Positions 16,436 to 25,434 of a DNA stretch of 64,000 nt are shown one piece after another. The translations under genes were made by a program, and so were the position numbers. This stretch comes from JBDTSW01 sp963799815. Its GTDB lineage: Bacteria; Actinomycetota; Thermoleophilia; Solirubrobacterales; 70-9. The notes beneath the pieces were generated by a model, which worked only from the letters and a program-made list of their open reading frames with translations, ran no database searches and was not told where the DNA came from. The stretch covers positions 453,976 to 517,975 of the forward strand of contig CAWCYG010000006.1 in the NCBI GenBank assembly GCA_963799815.1, written 5' to 3'. How positions within the stretch are numbered: the stretch's first letter is position 1; each line of letters begins with the position of its first letter.

Positions 16436-17038
16436 GTGAGGGATGCCGACCCGATCGCAAGGACAGCCGAGCCGTATGCCGACTCCGAGTACGGCGTGCT
16501 GATGGAACGCCGTGCGATCGCGCGGGCGAAGGAGGGCGAGCCGGACGCCATCCACTTCCTCTACGCCCGGTTCTCGGACCGGGTCTTCGCGTACGTGCGG
16601 TCCATCGTCCGCGACCATCACGAGGCGGAGGACATCACCCAGAACGTGTTCGCCCGGCTGCCCGCGGCGATCCGGCACTACGAGGAGCAGGACGTCGCCT
16701 TCGTCGCCTGGATCTTCAGGGTGGCCCGAAATGCAACCCTCGATCACCTGCGCGCTCGTCGCCACGTTCCGGTCGAGGACATTCCGCACGGCGACCGAAG
16801 CGAGGAGCAGGTGGAACGCGAGCGCCTGCAGGCGCTGCGTGATGCCCTGGGTCAGCTCCCGGAGGACCAGCGCGAGGTCCTGGTTCTGCGCCACGTCATC
16901 GGCCTCTCGCCCCCCGAGATCGCCGCGCGGCTCGGCAAGACCGAGGGCGCGGTGCACGGCCTGCACCACCGGGGGCGCGCGGCTCTTCAGGTGAGCCTGC
17001 GCGAGCTCGAATCCGCACCCGTGACGATTGGCGTCTGA
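16436..17038 (+). CDS. ECF-type RNA polymerase sigma factor
   Basis: A 200-residue sigma factor. Region 2 includes 'SDRVFAYVRSIVRDHHEAED' and 'VFARLPAAIRHYEEQDVAFV', and region 4 includes 'LPEDQREVLVLRHVIGLSPP' with the 'EIAARLGKTEGAVHGLHHRG' recognition helix. The GTG start has GGAGTGAGC before it. An 18-bp palindrome sits just upstream. No anti-sigma gene follows on the same strand. The convergent gene at 17046 encodes a cytosolic-TM-proline-rich protein, which may or may not be related. Confidence 0.92.
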   Translation: MRDADPIARTAEPYADSEYGVLMERRAIARAKEGEPDAIHFLYARFSDRVFAYVRSIVRDHHEAEDITQNVFARLPAAIRHYEEQDVAFVAWIFRVARNATLDHLRARRHVPVEDIPHGDRSEEQVERERLQALRDALGQLPEDQREVLVLRHVIGLSPPEIAARLGKTEGAVHGLHHRGRAALQVSLRELESAPVTIGV

Positions 17039-17045
17039 GCCGCCG

Positions 17046-17969
17046 CTAGGAAACCCCGAGTGGGTCGTCGACCGGCCCGGTCTCCCTCTCCTCGATGCCA
17101 TCCTCCTCATCCTCAGGCGGAGGCGGGTCGGGCTCCGCCGGGACTGCCGGCTCGGCGGGAGCCTCGGGTACGACCTCGGGGGCGGGCGGGACGATCGCCA
17201 CGGGCGGCACCTCGGTGGTGGTGGGCTCCTCAGCGAAGGATCCCAGGCGCTCGTCCTTCCCCCGATCGGGGCGCGGGCGCTTCCCGCCCGGGACCGCGGC
17301 CTGGGTGCCGATGGCACGCTCGACCTCCGCCCCTGGCGCCGAGGCATGGTGTCGGCGTCGCGGGTCCTTGAGGACGACCGGCGGAGGCGGCCCCTGCGGC
17401 TGGTTGGGAAGCTCGATTCCAACCCGCTCGAAGGCGGAGCCGACGGGGGCGGGCAAAGACACACCGGCGGCCGCCAGGGTGACCGGGACCAGGAGGATGC
17501 CGGCGAAGATCAACCCGATCGCGGCGAGCCTGCGCCCGCCTTCACCGGCGGGGGCGCCAGCCGGTGGCGGCTCGCGTTGAAGCTCAACCTGTGGGGACGG
17601 CTGGATCCACTCCTGCTCCCGGGCCGCGTGCGAGATGGTTGCGTGCTCGACGAGCCGCTCGAGGTCAAAGCCGAGGCTGGCCCGGTCGAGGCTCGCCCAG
17701 GTAGCACTGGGAAGCGTGATCCGCAGCTTGCGGGTCTCGCCCTCTGAGTGCTTGAAGCGGGGCGGCTGCAGGGAGAGCGCGTCGCTGCCATGGCGATCCG
17801 CATATGCGAGGCAGCACTGGCCGATCCATTCTTCGAGGTCGACGCCCTGACGCGTGGCGAGCGCCTCGGCGGACTGCCAGCCGAAAGCGTCGAACCGGAG
17901 GCGCACGGTCCGCTGCTCGTGATCAGCAATGCTGGGATGGGGCCCCAGCCTGGGGGTCTTGCGTGGCAC
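17046..17969 (-). CDS. Single-pass membrane protein with proline-rich outer tail, unknown function
   Basis: A 307-residue protein. The N-terminal 150 residues look soluble and contain two similar stretches, 'TVRLRFDAFGWQSAEALATR' and 'KLRITLPSATWASLDRASLG', suggesting an internal duplication of a short strand-helix unit. One transmembrane segment is near 152-176. The C-terminal 120 residues are rich in Pro, Glu and Ala and end in a run of acidic residues, typical of a cell-wall-spanning spacer. A GTG is used as start. It ends 7 bases from the convergent sigma gene. No family is recognised. Confidence 0.7.
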   Translation of the reverse strand: MPRKTPRLGPHPSIADHEQRTVRLRFDAFGWQSAEALATRQGVDLEEWIGQCCLAYADRHGSDALSLQPPRFKHSEGETRKLRITLPSATWASLDRASLGFDLERLVEHATISHAAREQEWIQPSPQVELQREPPPAGAPAGEGGRRLAAIGLIFAGILLVPVTLAAAGVSLPAPVGSAFERVGIELPNQPQGPPPPVVLKDPRRRHHASAPGAEVERAIGTQAAVPGGKRPRPDRGKDERLGSFAEEPTTTEVPPVAIVPPAPEVVPEAPAEPAVPAEPDPPPPEDEEDGIEERETGPVDDPLGVS

Positions 17970-18032
17970 GGTTACGTCCTTGATTTGCCGGCGGGGGCCG
18001 GAATGATCCTAAATCGCCGCGCCGAGGGTACT

Positions 18033-18500
18033 TCAGTACGTCCCGCCGAGCTTGCGATGGTCCCAGCTCGCAATCCGAACGGGCTCGAACTCGATCGCCA
18101 CGCGCTTGGGAGCCTGCGCCTCGAGTGCTGCGGCCGCGTCCCCTTCGACTGAATCGATTCCTTCCGCGTAGCGAACCGTGAGCTCCTTCGCGAAGGCGAC
18201 GACCGTGTCGTGATCGCGGTGCAGATGCGCCCGAGCCTCGATCTGGACGCCCCGAAGCTCCGCGTAGTCCACGCCGGTCTCCACCAGCAACGTCGCGCGG
18301 GAGTCCCGCTCGAGGTTGCGCACCTTCTGCGATTTCGCGTAGGTCCAGCTCCAGATCCGCCCATCCCGGGGCACATACCAGAGCGGCATCACGTGCGGCC
18401 ATCCCCGCGGCCCCAGCGACGAGACCACGACCACGCGCTCCGATTCGAGCAGCTCTGCCTGCTCGAGATCAGTGAGCTTGATCTGATCGCGCTTACTCAT
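18033..18500 (-). CDS. PPOX-class flavin- or F420-dependent oxidoreductase-like protein
   Basis: A 155-residue protein of the split-barrel (pyridoxamine-phosphate-oxidase-like) fold. The sequence 'VVVVSSLGPRGWPHVMPLWY' is the classic strand pair of this group, followed by 'SQKVRNLERDSRATLLVETG'. Such proteins bind FMN, F420 or heme; the cofactor cannot be decided here, although F420 is plausible for an actinobacterium. The start overlaps the upstream acylase gene by 8 bases, so both are probably translated from one transcript. Confidence 0.85.
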   Translation of the reverse strand: MSKRDQIKLTDLEQAELLESERVVVVSSLGPRGWPHVMPLWYVPRDGRIWSWTYAKSQKVRNLERDSRATLLVETGVDYAELRGVQIEARAHLHRDHDTVVAFAKELTVRYAEGIDSVEGDAAAALEAQAPKRVAIEFEPVRIASWDHRKLGGTY

Positions 18501-20877
18501 CCGAGGAGAGCTTTAGCAGCGTCCATGGGCCCTCGCCCACCATCGCCTGCGTCTCGCCCGCGACCCACCGGGCTTGCAGGTCGTCGTAGTGAGGGCTTCC
18601 GGGCTGTCCCGACTGCCCGGTGAACTGCTGCCAGCGTGAGCGCTCAGGAGCCCGAGGGTCCGCGACCACGCGCCAGCACGGCGCCCAGATCGCGGCGAAG
18701 GGGTCGTTGGGATCCCAGCCGACCTGGGCCACGGTTTCCTGCGCGCCCCCGACCTCGAGCGTGCGATTGAAGATCTTGCCGAGCAGCGGGTTCGCCGAGC
18801 CGAGTGCGTGCGGGAAGACGAGCGGGTGCACCTTGCCCCATCGCCAGCCGTCCGGGTCGGACCCGAAGCGGTCGCTCAGGTCGTCGATCGCCCCGCGCAG
18901 CGAGTCCAACGCGAGGTCATCCCACTCGCAGCCGATCAGCTTGCGGTCTGCCTCCTCCCAGAGGGCGAGCAGGTGGGACTGCCAGCGCCAAGGTGAGGTC
19001 ACGTGAGCCATGAAGCCGTTGTCGGCGCGATCGAGCCAGCGCTCGGCGAGATCGCGATCGCCGATCGCTGCGCGAGCGACCTCCCGGGCGAACCTCAAGG
19101 TGAACGCCTGGTAGATGGTCGCTCCGATCGCGTTGGGGGTCATTCGTCCATCCCAGCTCCGAAGCCGCTCGATGGCCGCTGTCTCGCGCTGGTCGCGCGC
19201 CCGGAGCCGGGAGAGGCGATGCACCGTCTCGACGCCAGGGATCGAATGCATGTCCATCTGCATCTCAGCGAATCCGCTCAGGTCGTGGTCATCGCGCGCG
19301 CCCAGCAACTCGGCGATGCGCCTTGCCCTGTAGCCGTCCAGGTAGTCGCTGGAGATGTGGTGCGGGAAGTCGGCCGGTGTGATCCGGTTGTTGGCGGTGA
19401 TCACGAACCCCTCGTCGGGATCGGTCAGCTCGGGCTGCTCGGAATAGGGCACCCACCCATCCCACTCGTACTCGCCGGTCCAGCCGGGCTTCGGCAGGTC
19501 CGGACACCCTCCGTGACGAACCGGCAAGCGCCCCATCGTCTTGTACCCGATCGATCCGCCACGGTCCGCCCACACGAGGTTTGAAACCGGCATCGCCTGC
19601 TCGCCCAGAAGCTCCACCAGCTGAGCCCCGTCGGTGGGCTCAAGCGTCTCGAAGCTGGCGCGGCTAACGCCGGGGAAGTGAAGCGCGGCCCAGCTCAGCG
19701 CCAGCGGCTCGTACTCGTCGGCGCCAAGGACCCGGTTGACGATCGGACCGTGATGAGTCTGGAGCACCTCCAGGCGCTCGGGGTCGCGCCCCTTGACCTC
19801 GATCTCCTCCAGGCAGCCCGTGAGCGGGCGGCGCTCGCCCTCGAACTCGTAGGTTTCGCCTTCGATTCGCTCGACGAAGAGGTCGAGCGTGTCCGCCATC
19901 GCGTTGGTGAACGTCCAGACGACATCATTGTTCTGGCCGAAGGTGATGCCCGGCAGACCGGGCAGGCAGGCGCCCCGGGCGAACCGCTCATCGAGGTAAA
20001 GCGCAGCCTGGTACGTGATCCCCGGCATGCTCGGCGGCAGGTGGGGGTCGCCTGCGATCAGGGGGCCGTCGGTGGCGGAATGACGGCTCGAGATCGCCCA
20101 GTTGTTGGAGCCCGTCGCCTCGGCCGCGAGCCCGAGCTGGGCTCGCAGCTTGCTCATCTGCTCCGCGATGGCGAGGCCGTCGCCACCGTGGGGATCGCCG
20201 GGGGTCAAGACGACGGGGTGGCCGATTGGGTAGCCGGGATCAAGCCGACCGGCCAGCTCTGAGCCGAGCTCGCGCGCCATCTCAGCCCGCAGGAGCTCGC
20301 GCTCCCAGTTGGTCGAGAGCCCGAAGGCGAGGAGCTTCGAGACCGCGAGCGAATCGGCTGGCTCCCAGGGCCGCCACCTCATCCGCAGAAGCTGAAACTC
20401 GGCCGGCAGGGCGCGCGCGCTGGAGGCGGCGGCGTTGATTCCGGCGCTGTAGGCGGCGAGGCCCTCCGCGACCACCGGTGGAAGCCCGCTCAGCTCGCGC
20501 CGCGCGACACGGTGGAGCCCGAGCGTCCGCATGAGGCGGTCGACGCCGAGGCCGTCGGTCCCCGCGAACGCGGAGATGCGCCCGCAGGCGAACTCGCGGT
20601 AGATGTGAAGCTGCCAGAGGCGGTCCTGTCCCAGGCAGAACCCCTGGGCGAACCAGAGGTCGTCCCTCGCGGTGGCGCGGATGTGAGGCACGCCCCACCG
20701 GTCGCGATCGATCTCGACCGGACCCCGAAGCCCTGCCACACGGATTCGACCGTGGGTCTGAGGCAGCGGCCGCTCGAACAGGTGCCAGCGCAGCCCGATC
20801 GCAGCGAGAGCGGACAGGGAGGCGAAGCCGGCCCCAAACAGGCCAGCGCCCTTGAACACCTTGCTTCCCACCGCCAT
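18493..20877 (-). CDS. Penicillin-acylase-family Ntn hydrolase
   Basis: A 794-residue precursor of the N-terminal-nucleophile superfamily. The alpha-chain part (to about 256) includes 'DRWGVPHIRATARDDLWFAQGF'-type sequence, and the autocleavage site is Gly256-Ser257 in 'ATGSNNWAISS', making Ser257 the nucleophile of the beta chain. 'AGDPHL' and 'WTFTNAMAD' follow as in the family. A hydrophobic N-terminal stretch (about 10-28) suggests export or membrane anchoring. Members cleave amides such as acyl-homoserine lactones or penicillins; the substrate here is unknown. It follows a metallo-hydrolase gene by 14 bases and overlaps a PPOX gene. Confidence 0.92.
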   Translation of the reverse strand: MAVGSKVFKGAGLFGAGFASLSALAAIGLRWHLFERPLPQTHGRIRVAGLRGPVEIDRDRWGVPHIRATARDDLWFAQGFCLGQDRLWQLHIYREFACGRISAFAGTDGLGVDRLMRTLGLHRVARRELSGLPPVVAEGLAAYSAGINAAASSARALPAEFQLLRMRWRPWEPADSLAVSKLLAFGLSTNWERELLRAEMARELGSELAGRLDPGYPIGHPVVLTPGDPHGGDGLAIAEQMSKLRAQLGLAAEATGSNNWAISSRHSATDGPLIAGDPHLPPSMPGITYQAALYLDERFARGACLPGLPGITFGQNNDVVWTFTNAMADTLDLFVERIEGETYEFEGERRPLTGCLEEIEVKGRDPERLEVLQTHHGPIVNRVLGADEYEPLALSWAALHFPGVSRASFETLEPTDGAQLVELLGEQAMPVSNLVWADRGGSIGYKTMGRLPVRHGGCPDLPKPGWTGEYEWDGWVPYSEQPELTDPDEGFVITANNRITPADFPHHISSDYLDGYRARRIAELLGARDDHDLSGFAEMQMDMHSIPGVETVHRLSRLRARDQRETAAIERLRSWDGRMTPNAIGATIYQAFTLRFAREVARAAIGDRDLAERWLDRADNGFMAHVTSPWRWQSHLLALWEEADRKLIGCEWDDLALDSLRGAIDDLSDRFGSDPDGWRWGKVHPLVFPHALGSANPLLGKIFNRTLEVGGAQETVAQVGWDPNDPFAAIWAPCWRVVADPRAPERSRWQQFTGQSGQPGSPHYDDLQARWVAGETQAMVGEGPWTLLKLSSDE

Positions 20878-20891
20878 CCCCTCTGTGGATA

Positions 20892-21557
20892 TCAGGCGAC
20901 GTCGCTCGGCGCGAAGCCTCCGGGCAGCGCTCCCTCCGCCTCGAGCTTCTCCAGATGCGCCAGCATCGCCATCGCGGCTGCCGGGCGCATCGGCTCCGGA
21001 ACGTCACCCCAAGCCGCGTCGAGGAGCTCGTCGCGTTCGCGCTTGCCTACCCGGAGCGCAGCTTCGAGCGCCCGCTCTCGATCACGGCGATGATCGATGT
21101 ACTCGTCGATCTTGGCGCTCGGGTCGGTGATCCACGGCCCGTGCCCCGGGCAGAGGAGGTCCGATCGGAGCTCGCGCACTCGCTCGAGGGAGCGCATGTA
21201 GTCGGCCAGCGACCCGCCGTGCGCCGCGGGGGGAACTATCGCCGAGCCCCAGCCAAGGATGAGGTCCCCGCAAAAGCAGACGTCCTCCCGGACGAAGGCG
21301 ACGTGGTCGGCCGCATGACCGGGGGTGGGAATGGCTTCAAAGGGGGAAGCGGCAGCGGCGAGCACCGGGGCGCCGAGCCTTGGCGTCGCCGCCGTGTGAT
21401 CGGCGTGCGAGTGCGTCAAGAGCACGCCGCCGATCCCTCCGCGGTCGTTGGCTGCAGCGTGGATCGCTTCCAGGTGGGCATCGATGTCGGGGCCTGGATC
21501 GATCACGTAGGCGGGATCGGACCCGACCACGTAGGTGTTGGTCCCCTCGAGCGTCAT
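20892..21557 (-). CDS. MBL-fold metallo-hydrolase
   Basis: A metallo-beta-lactamase-fold hydrolase with the metal motif 'THSHADHTA', a later 'PTPGHAADHV' histidine, 'FCGDLILGW' and 'LLCPGHGPWI'. The pattern resembles LACTB2/RNase Z-like glyoxalase-II relatives. The first ordinary start codon in frame is the ATG at 21557. However, family-like sequence ('ILRIVAPNPGP') continues some 11 residues upstream with no ATG, GTG or TTG before the divergent gene; an ATT at 21633-21635 is the only near-start. The true start is therefore uncertain. The acylase gene follows in the same operon. Confidence 0.8.
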   Translation of the reverse strand: MTLEGTNTYVVGSDPAYVIDPGPDIDAHLEAIHAAANDRGGIGGVLLTHSHADHTAATPRLGAPVLAAAASPFEAIPTPGHAADHVAFVREDVCFCGDLILGWGSAIVPPAAHGGSLADYMRSLERVRELRSDLLCPGHGPWITDPSAKIDEYIDHRRDRERALEAALRVGKRERDELLDAAWGDVPEPMRPAAAMAMLAHLEKLEAEGALPGGFAPSDVA

Positions 21558-21649
21558 CGGCCCCGGGTTGGGGGCGACGATGCGAAGGATGTCACTGCGG
21601 CCTGGGGCCGAGTCGATCGACGTGATCGCCGCAATATAGGCTCGACCCC

Positions 21650-22309
21650 GTGTCCGAGCGCTGGGCCACCTTCGATTGCTACGGGACCCTGATCGACTGG
21701 GAGGGCGGCATCCGCTCGGTCTTCCAGGAGCTCTGGCCGGATCTCGACTCACACCGGATGCTCGAGCACTACCACGCCGTGGAGCCGCGGGTTCAGTCGG
21801 AGGGCGATCTGCCCTATCGCGAGGTGTTGACTCGCTCACTCGCCGCCGTGGCGGCGATCGAGGCGGTCGAGGTGCCTCCCGCACGGCGGGCGGCGCTTGC
21901 GGACTCGCTGCCCGGCTGGCGGGCATTCGACGAGGTCACATCCGAGCTGGTGGAGGTGCGAGAGCGGGGTTGGAAGCTTGCGATCCTCTCGAACACCGAC
22001 CCGGACCTCCTGGCCGCATCGATCGAGACGCTGGGCGTGCCGTTTGACCTGGCGATCACCGCGCAGGAGGCGGGCTCGTACAAGCCGGCAGCCGGCCACT
22101 GGACCACCTTCCGAGAGCGAGCCGGCGCCCCCGCCGTGCACGTCCATGTGGCGGCGAGCCTCTTTCACGACATCGAGCCCTGCGCCCGCATGGGCCAGCC
22201 GGCGATCTGGATCAACCGCCTCGAGCAGAGCAGCGAGGCGGCACGCGCGGCTGAGCTCCGGGACCTGAGTGGGCTCGCCTCCGAGCTGGAGCGGGTCGCC
22301 CAGGCCTAG
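21650..22309 (+). CDS. HAD-superfamily hydrolase, haloacid-dehalogenase (type II-like) branch
   Basis: A 219-residue protein with HAD motif I 'FDCYGTLIDWE' (nucleophile Asp near residue 9), motif II 'ILSNTD', and motif III lysine in 'AGSYKPAAGHW', with a late 'HVAASLFHDIEPC' acid motif. The pattern matches 2-haloacid-dehalogenase-like phosphatases. A paralogue with the same 'DCYGTLIDWE' motif lies at 43584. The GTG start is 92 bases from the ATG at 21557 of the divergent MBL gene. It ends convergently with pafBC, sharing CTAG. Confidence 0.88.
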   Translation: MSERWATFDCYGTLIDWEGGIRSVFQELWPDLDSHRMLEHYHAVEPRVQSEGDLPYREVLTRSLAAVAAIEAVEVPPARRAALADSLPGWRAFDEVTSELVEVRERGWKLAILSNTDPDLLAASIETLGVPFDLAITAQEAGSYKPAAGHWTTFRERAGAPAVHVHVAASLFHDIEPCARMGQPAIWINRLEQSSEAARAAELRDLSGLASELERVAQA

Positions 22310-24351
22310 GCCGCGACCGCGGCGGCGACCGCCTCGCGGGCTTCGTCGGGCTCGAGGACGACTAGGTCGCCGACACCCTTGAGCGTCTCGCGCACGAGCC
22401 AGTCCACCGACCCGTAGGGCAGCTCCACCACCACGCCGCCGTCGGCGAGCTCCTCGACCACCCGGCGCTCCTCGCGTAGCCAGCGCGCACGCTCCGGGGA
22501 GACCCAAACGCGTGCCACGCCCGCGCTCGCGACCTCGCCCCGCACGAGCCACTCCTGCTCGGCCAGGCGCTCGGCTACGCCCTCCCGCGGCTCGAACTCC
22601 TCATCGGTGACGCTCGCTTCCTTCATCCGGTCGAGGCGAAAGTGACGCGTGTCCTCACGCGCCGGGTCATAGCAACCGAGGTACCAGCCCTCGGGCCCCG
22701 ATGCGAGCTTGTATGGCTCCACGCGTCGCTTGGTGAACTCGTCCTCGTTCTCCTTGTAGTACTGGATCTCGAGCACCCTGTTGCGCTCGATCGCGTCGTG
22801 GACGGTGCGGACAACTTCGGAGTCGTCGCGACCGGGCGCGATCTCGAGGCCCTCCTCCGAGGGGTCGTGCCCGAGCGCCTCCACGATCTTCTCCCGAGCG
22901 GTCCCGAGGCCCGATTGCGGCAGGTGGTCTCCGAAGAGGTCAATCGCGGCGACGAGCGCCTTCGCCTCCAAGGGCAGGAGGCGCGCCGGCCGCGCGAAGT
23001 TGTCGCCGTAGGTGTCGGGGTCGACCTCGATGTCGTCGCCGGTGATCTCTGCGTAGAGCACGTATGTGCCGCCGCCGAAGTTGACGACGTTGAGGACGTC
23101 GATGTCCTCTCGGAGCTCCTCCATCGAGACGTTCAGGTCGCGCCGGACCTGGGAGACCGGCAGGCGCCCGTCCGCCCGCGCAGCGCCGATCAAGAGCCCT
23201 GCGAGGGAAACCAGGCGCGCGAAGCGCTCGGGGCGGATGACCGACTCCGAGCGGCCGTTGGACCGCGGGCGTCCGTTGCCCTCGCCGATCGGCCGGGCGA
23301 CCACGTCCGCGACGTCGAACTCGTCGCGATGGCGTGTGCGGAGAAGGTCGAGTCGCTGCTTCGCGTCCTTGGCAAGCGCCGCCGGCTCGATCAGGGTCGC
23401 GTTCTCCCGCCAGCTCAATACCCAGGAGACGAGCTGGCGCCCAGAGGCGAACTCCGTCTCGAAAATGGACCCGCGGCCCGGCGCACCGTCGGCCTTGGTC
23501 GCCTTGCGGATGCTTCCGTACTTGCCGTAGTCGCGCTCGACGAGCCATGCGACACGCTCGCGCAGGAACACCTTTGCCGAGCCCTCCATCGTGCCCATCT
23601 GCCAATCGGCGCGGGAGGCGTAGTCGCGACGATCGAAGTCCTCAGGGGGCGAGAAGTCGTGCTCGGCCTTGCTCGCGTAGGAGACCTTGCCGCGGATGCG
23701 CGAGAGGCGAAAGACGCGAACCTCGTCGCGCTCGTGTGCGTGGCCGATCAGGTAGAACTGCCCGCCTCTGAAGACAAGGTGGTAGGGGTCGACCTTGCGC
23801 TCGGACTCCTCGTCGCGCTGGAGCGAGTAGTAGGAGAACTCGATCGTCTTGCGGCGCGAGATCGCTGTCTCGATCTTGGCCAGCCGCTGGGAGACGTCCC
23901 GGCCCGAGGCCGGATCGGCCAGTTTCACGTCGATCGGGGCGCCGTCCTCCTCGTTCAGCGGGCTCGGACGTCCCCACGAGACCTGCTGCAGGGCCAGGCG
24001 CAAGGGCTCGGCGTAGGCGAACTCGCCGTCGAGCAGGCTGAGCGCGGTGCGTAGGGCTGCCAGCTCGGCATCGGTGAACTCGATCGCGGGCAGGTAGTAG
24101 TTCTCGGGTGGCAGCGCGTAGAGCTCAGCCTCGAAGAACCCCTCTGACGGCTTCTCGACCTGGAGCGAGATGCCGAGGCTCTCGAGCTCCGCGCGATCCG
24201 CGTAGAACCGGCGGGCGAAGGCGTCCTCGTTCATCGACGAGTAGCCCTCCACCTCCCGCTTGATCTCGAGCGCGGACACCGGACGCCCGTTGGCCATCAG
24301 GAATGAGATCAGCGAGAGCTGGCGGATCAGCTTTTCGGTGTCCTTGGCCAT
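22306..24351 (-). CDS. pafBC: PafB-PafC fusion, tandem HTH-WYL transcriptional activator
   Basis: A 681-residue protein made of two similar halves, each a winged helix followed by a WYL domain. The first HTH spans about 1-70 and its WYL core includes 'IEFSYYSLQRDEESERKVDP' and 'QFYLIGHAHERDEVRVFRL'. A linker near 350-375 leads to the second half, with 'LEIQYYKENEDEFTKRRVEP' and 'WYLGCYDPAREDTRHFRLDRM'. In mycobacteria PafB and PafC are separate adjacent proteins acting as a heterodimer in the RecA/LexA-independent DNA-damage response; WYL is thought to sense nucleic acid. Here they are one chain. No proteasome genes adjoin it. Confidence 0.9.
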   Translation of the reverse strand: MAKDTEKLIRQLSLISFLMANGRPVSALEIKREVEGYSSMNEDAFARRFYADRAELESLGISLQVEKPSEGFFEAELYALPPENYYLPAIEFTDAELAALRTALSLLDGEFAYAEPLRLALQQVSWGRPSPLNEEDGAPIDVKLADPASGRDVSQRLAKIETAISRRKTIEFSYYSLQRDEESERKVDPYHLVFRGGQFYLIGHAHERDEVRVFRLSRIRGKVSYASKAEHDFSPPEDFDRRDYASRADWQMGTMEGSAKVFLRERVAWLVERDYGKYGSIRKATKADGAPGRGSIFETEFASGRQLVSWVLSWRENATLIEPAALAKDAKQRLDLLRTRHRDEFDVADVVARPIGEGNGRPRSNGRSESVIRPERFARLVSLAGLLIGAARADGRLPVSQVRRDLNVSMEELREDIDVLNVVNFGGGTYVLYAEITGDDIEVDPDTYGDNFARPARLLPLEAKALVAAIDLFGDHLPQSGLGTAREKIVEALGHDPSEEGLEIAPGRDDSEVVRTVHDAIERNRVLEIQYYKENEDEFTKRRVEPYKLASGPEGWYLGCYDPAREDTRHFRLDRMKEASVTDEEFEPREGVAERLAEQEWLVRGEVASAGVARVWVSPERARWLREERRVVEELADGGVVVELPYGSVDWLVRETLKGVGDLVVLEPDEAREAVAAAVAA

Positions 24352-24477
24352 CCCTTCCTACCTTAGTCCGCGCTGGGTGGCGCTCTCCCCGCTCAAGTGG
24401 GGTTCTCCCCTTTGTGAAGCCGCATTTTCCGCCGCCGCCCTCGGCCGCCGGGCCTGACAACGCCCAATCGCGGCGCG

Positions 24478-25320
24478 TCAGGTGGCGCTGAACTCAGTCG
24501 GCTCCGGTCCGATGCGGCGGCCCTCGTCGAGCCCGGCGATCGACTCCATCTGCTCGTCCGAGAGCTCGAAGTCGAAGATGTCGAAGTTCTCGGCGATGCG
24601 CTCCGGCGTCGCCGACTTCGGGATCACGACGTTGGCGATCTGGATGTGCCAGCGCAGGATCACCTGCGCAACGGTCTTGCCTTGCGCCTCGCCGATCGCA
24701 CCGAGCGTCTCGTCCTCAAGCAGCTCGCCCTGAGCGAGCGGGCTCCACGCCTCGGTGAGGATTCCGTGCTCGCGGTGATACTCCCGGAGGTCTCGCTGCT
24801 GCAAGGTCGGGTGCAGCTCGACCTGGTTTACGGCCGGGACCACGCCGGTCTCCTCTTCCAGGCGCTCCAGGTGTTCCTCGGTGAAGTTCGAGACGCCGAT
24901 GTGGCGAACGCGCCCCGACTCCCTGAGCGCCTTCAGCGACAGCCACGTCTCGACGTATTGGTCTTGCGACGGCAGGGGCCAGTGGATCAGGTAGAGATCC
25001 AGGTAGTCGATGTCCAGCTTCGAGAAGCTCTCGTCGAAGGCGTCGCGAGCGCTATCTCGTCCCTGCTCCGAGTTCCAGAGCTTCGTGGTGACGAAGAGCT
25101 CCGAGCGGTCGACCTCCGAAGCGCGAATCGCGTTCCCGACCTCGCGCTCGTTCTCGTAGGCCGCTGCCGTGTCGATGCTGCGGTAGCCGACCCGCAGAGC
25201 CTCGGCGACGGCGTCGGCGGTCTCCTCGGGCGGAATCTGAAAGACGCCGAAGCCGAGCTGGGGGATCGTGCCCCCGGAGTTCAGCTCGAGCTGGGGTACG
25301 GCGGAGGAACTGGTCGTCAT
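24478..25320 (-). CDS. Aldo-keto reductase
   Basis: A 280-residue NADPH-dependent (beta/alpha)8-barrel reductase of the 2,5-diketo-gluconate-reductase type. 'GYRSIDTAAAYENEREVG' carries the catalytic Asp and Tyr, 'TKLWNSEQG' the Lys, and 'YLIHWPLP' the His. 'GVSNFTEEHLERL' and the C-terminal 'IPKSATPERIAENFDIFDF' NADPH-binding segment are present. Length and motifs are complete. The natural substrate cannot be assigned. The ATG has a weak GGAAG-like element before it. It appears monocistronic. Confidence 0.94.
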   Translation of the reverse strand: MTTSSSAVPQLELNSGGTIPQLGFGVFQIPPEETADAVAEALRVGYRSIDTAAAYENEREVGNAIRASEVDRSELFVTTKLWNSEQGRDSARDAFDESFSKLDIDYLDLYLIHWPLPSQDQYVETWLSLKALRESGRVRHIGVSNFTEEHLERLEEETGVVPAVNQVELHPTLQQRDLREYHREHGILTEAWSPLAQGELLEDETLGAIGEAQGKTVAQVILRWHIQIANVVIPKSATPERIAENFDIFDFELSDEQMESIAGLDEGRRIGPEPTEFSAT

Positions 25321-25434
25321 CGCTTCCTTTCATCGCTTGTGAGAGACCCGTACCCGTCATCCAGGCTGAAAAAGCGCTTGCGGCGGTTCCGCGGAACGGC
25401 GGAATGCGGCCGGCGGGTGCTTTTTTGGTGCGGG

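Noticed and set aside
16334..17464. 376-codon minus-strand frame opposite the second ECF sigma factor
   Set aside because: Pro/Ser/Arg-rich translation; sigma factor on the other strand is clear.
25386..25432. GTTCCGCGGAAC palindrome followed by a T-run (GCTTTTTTGG) as a terminator
   Set aside because: The palindrome has no loop, the T-run is 30 bases away and on the strand without an upstream gene, so I did not call it.
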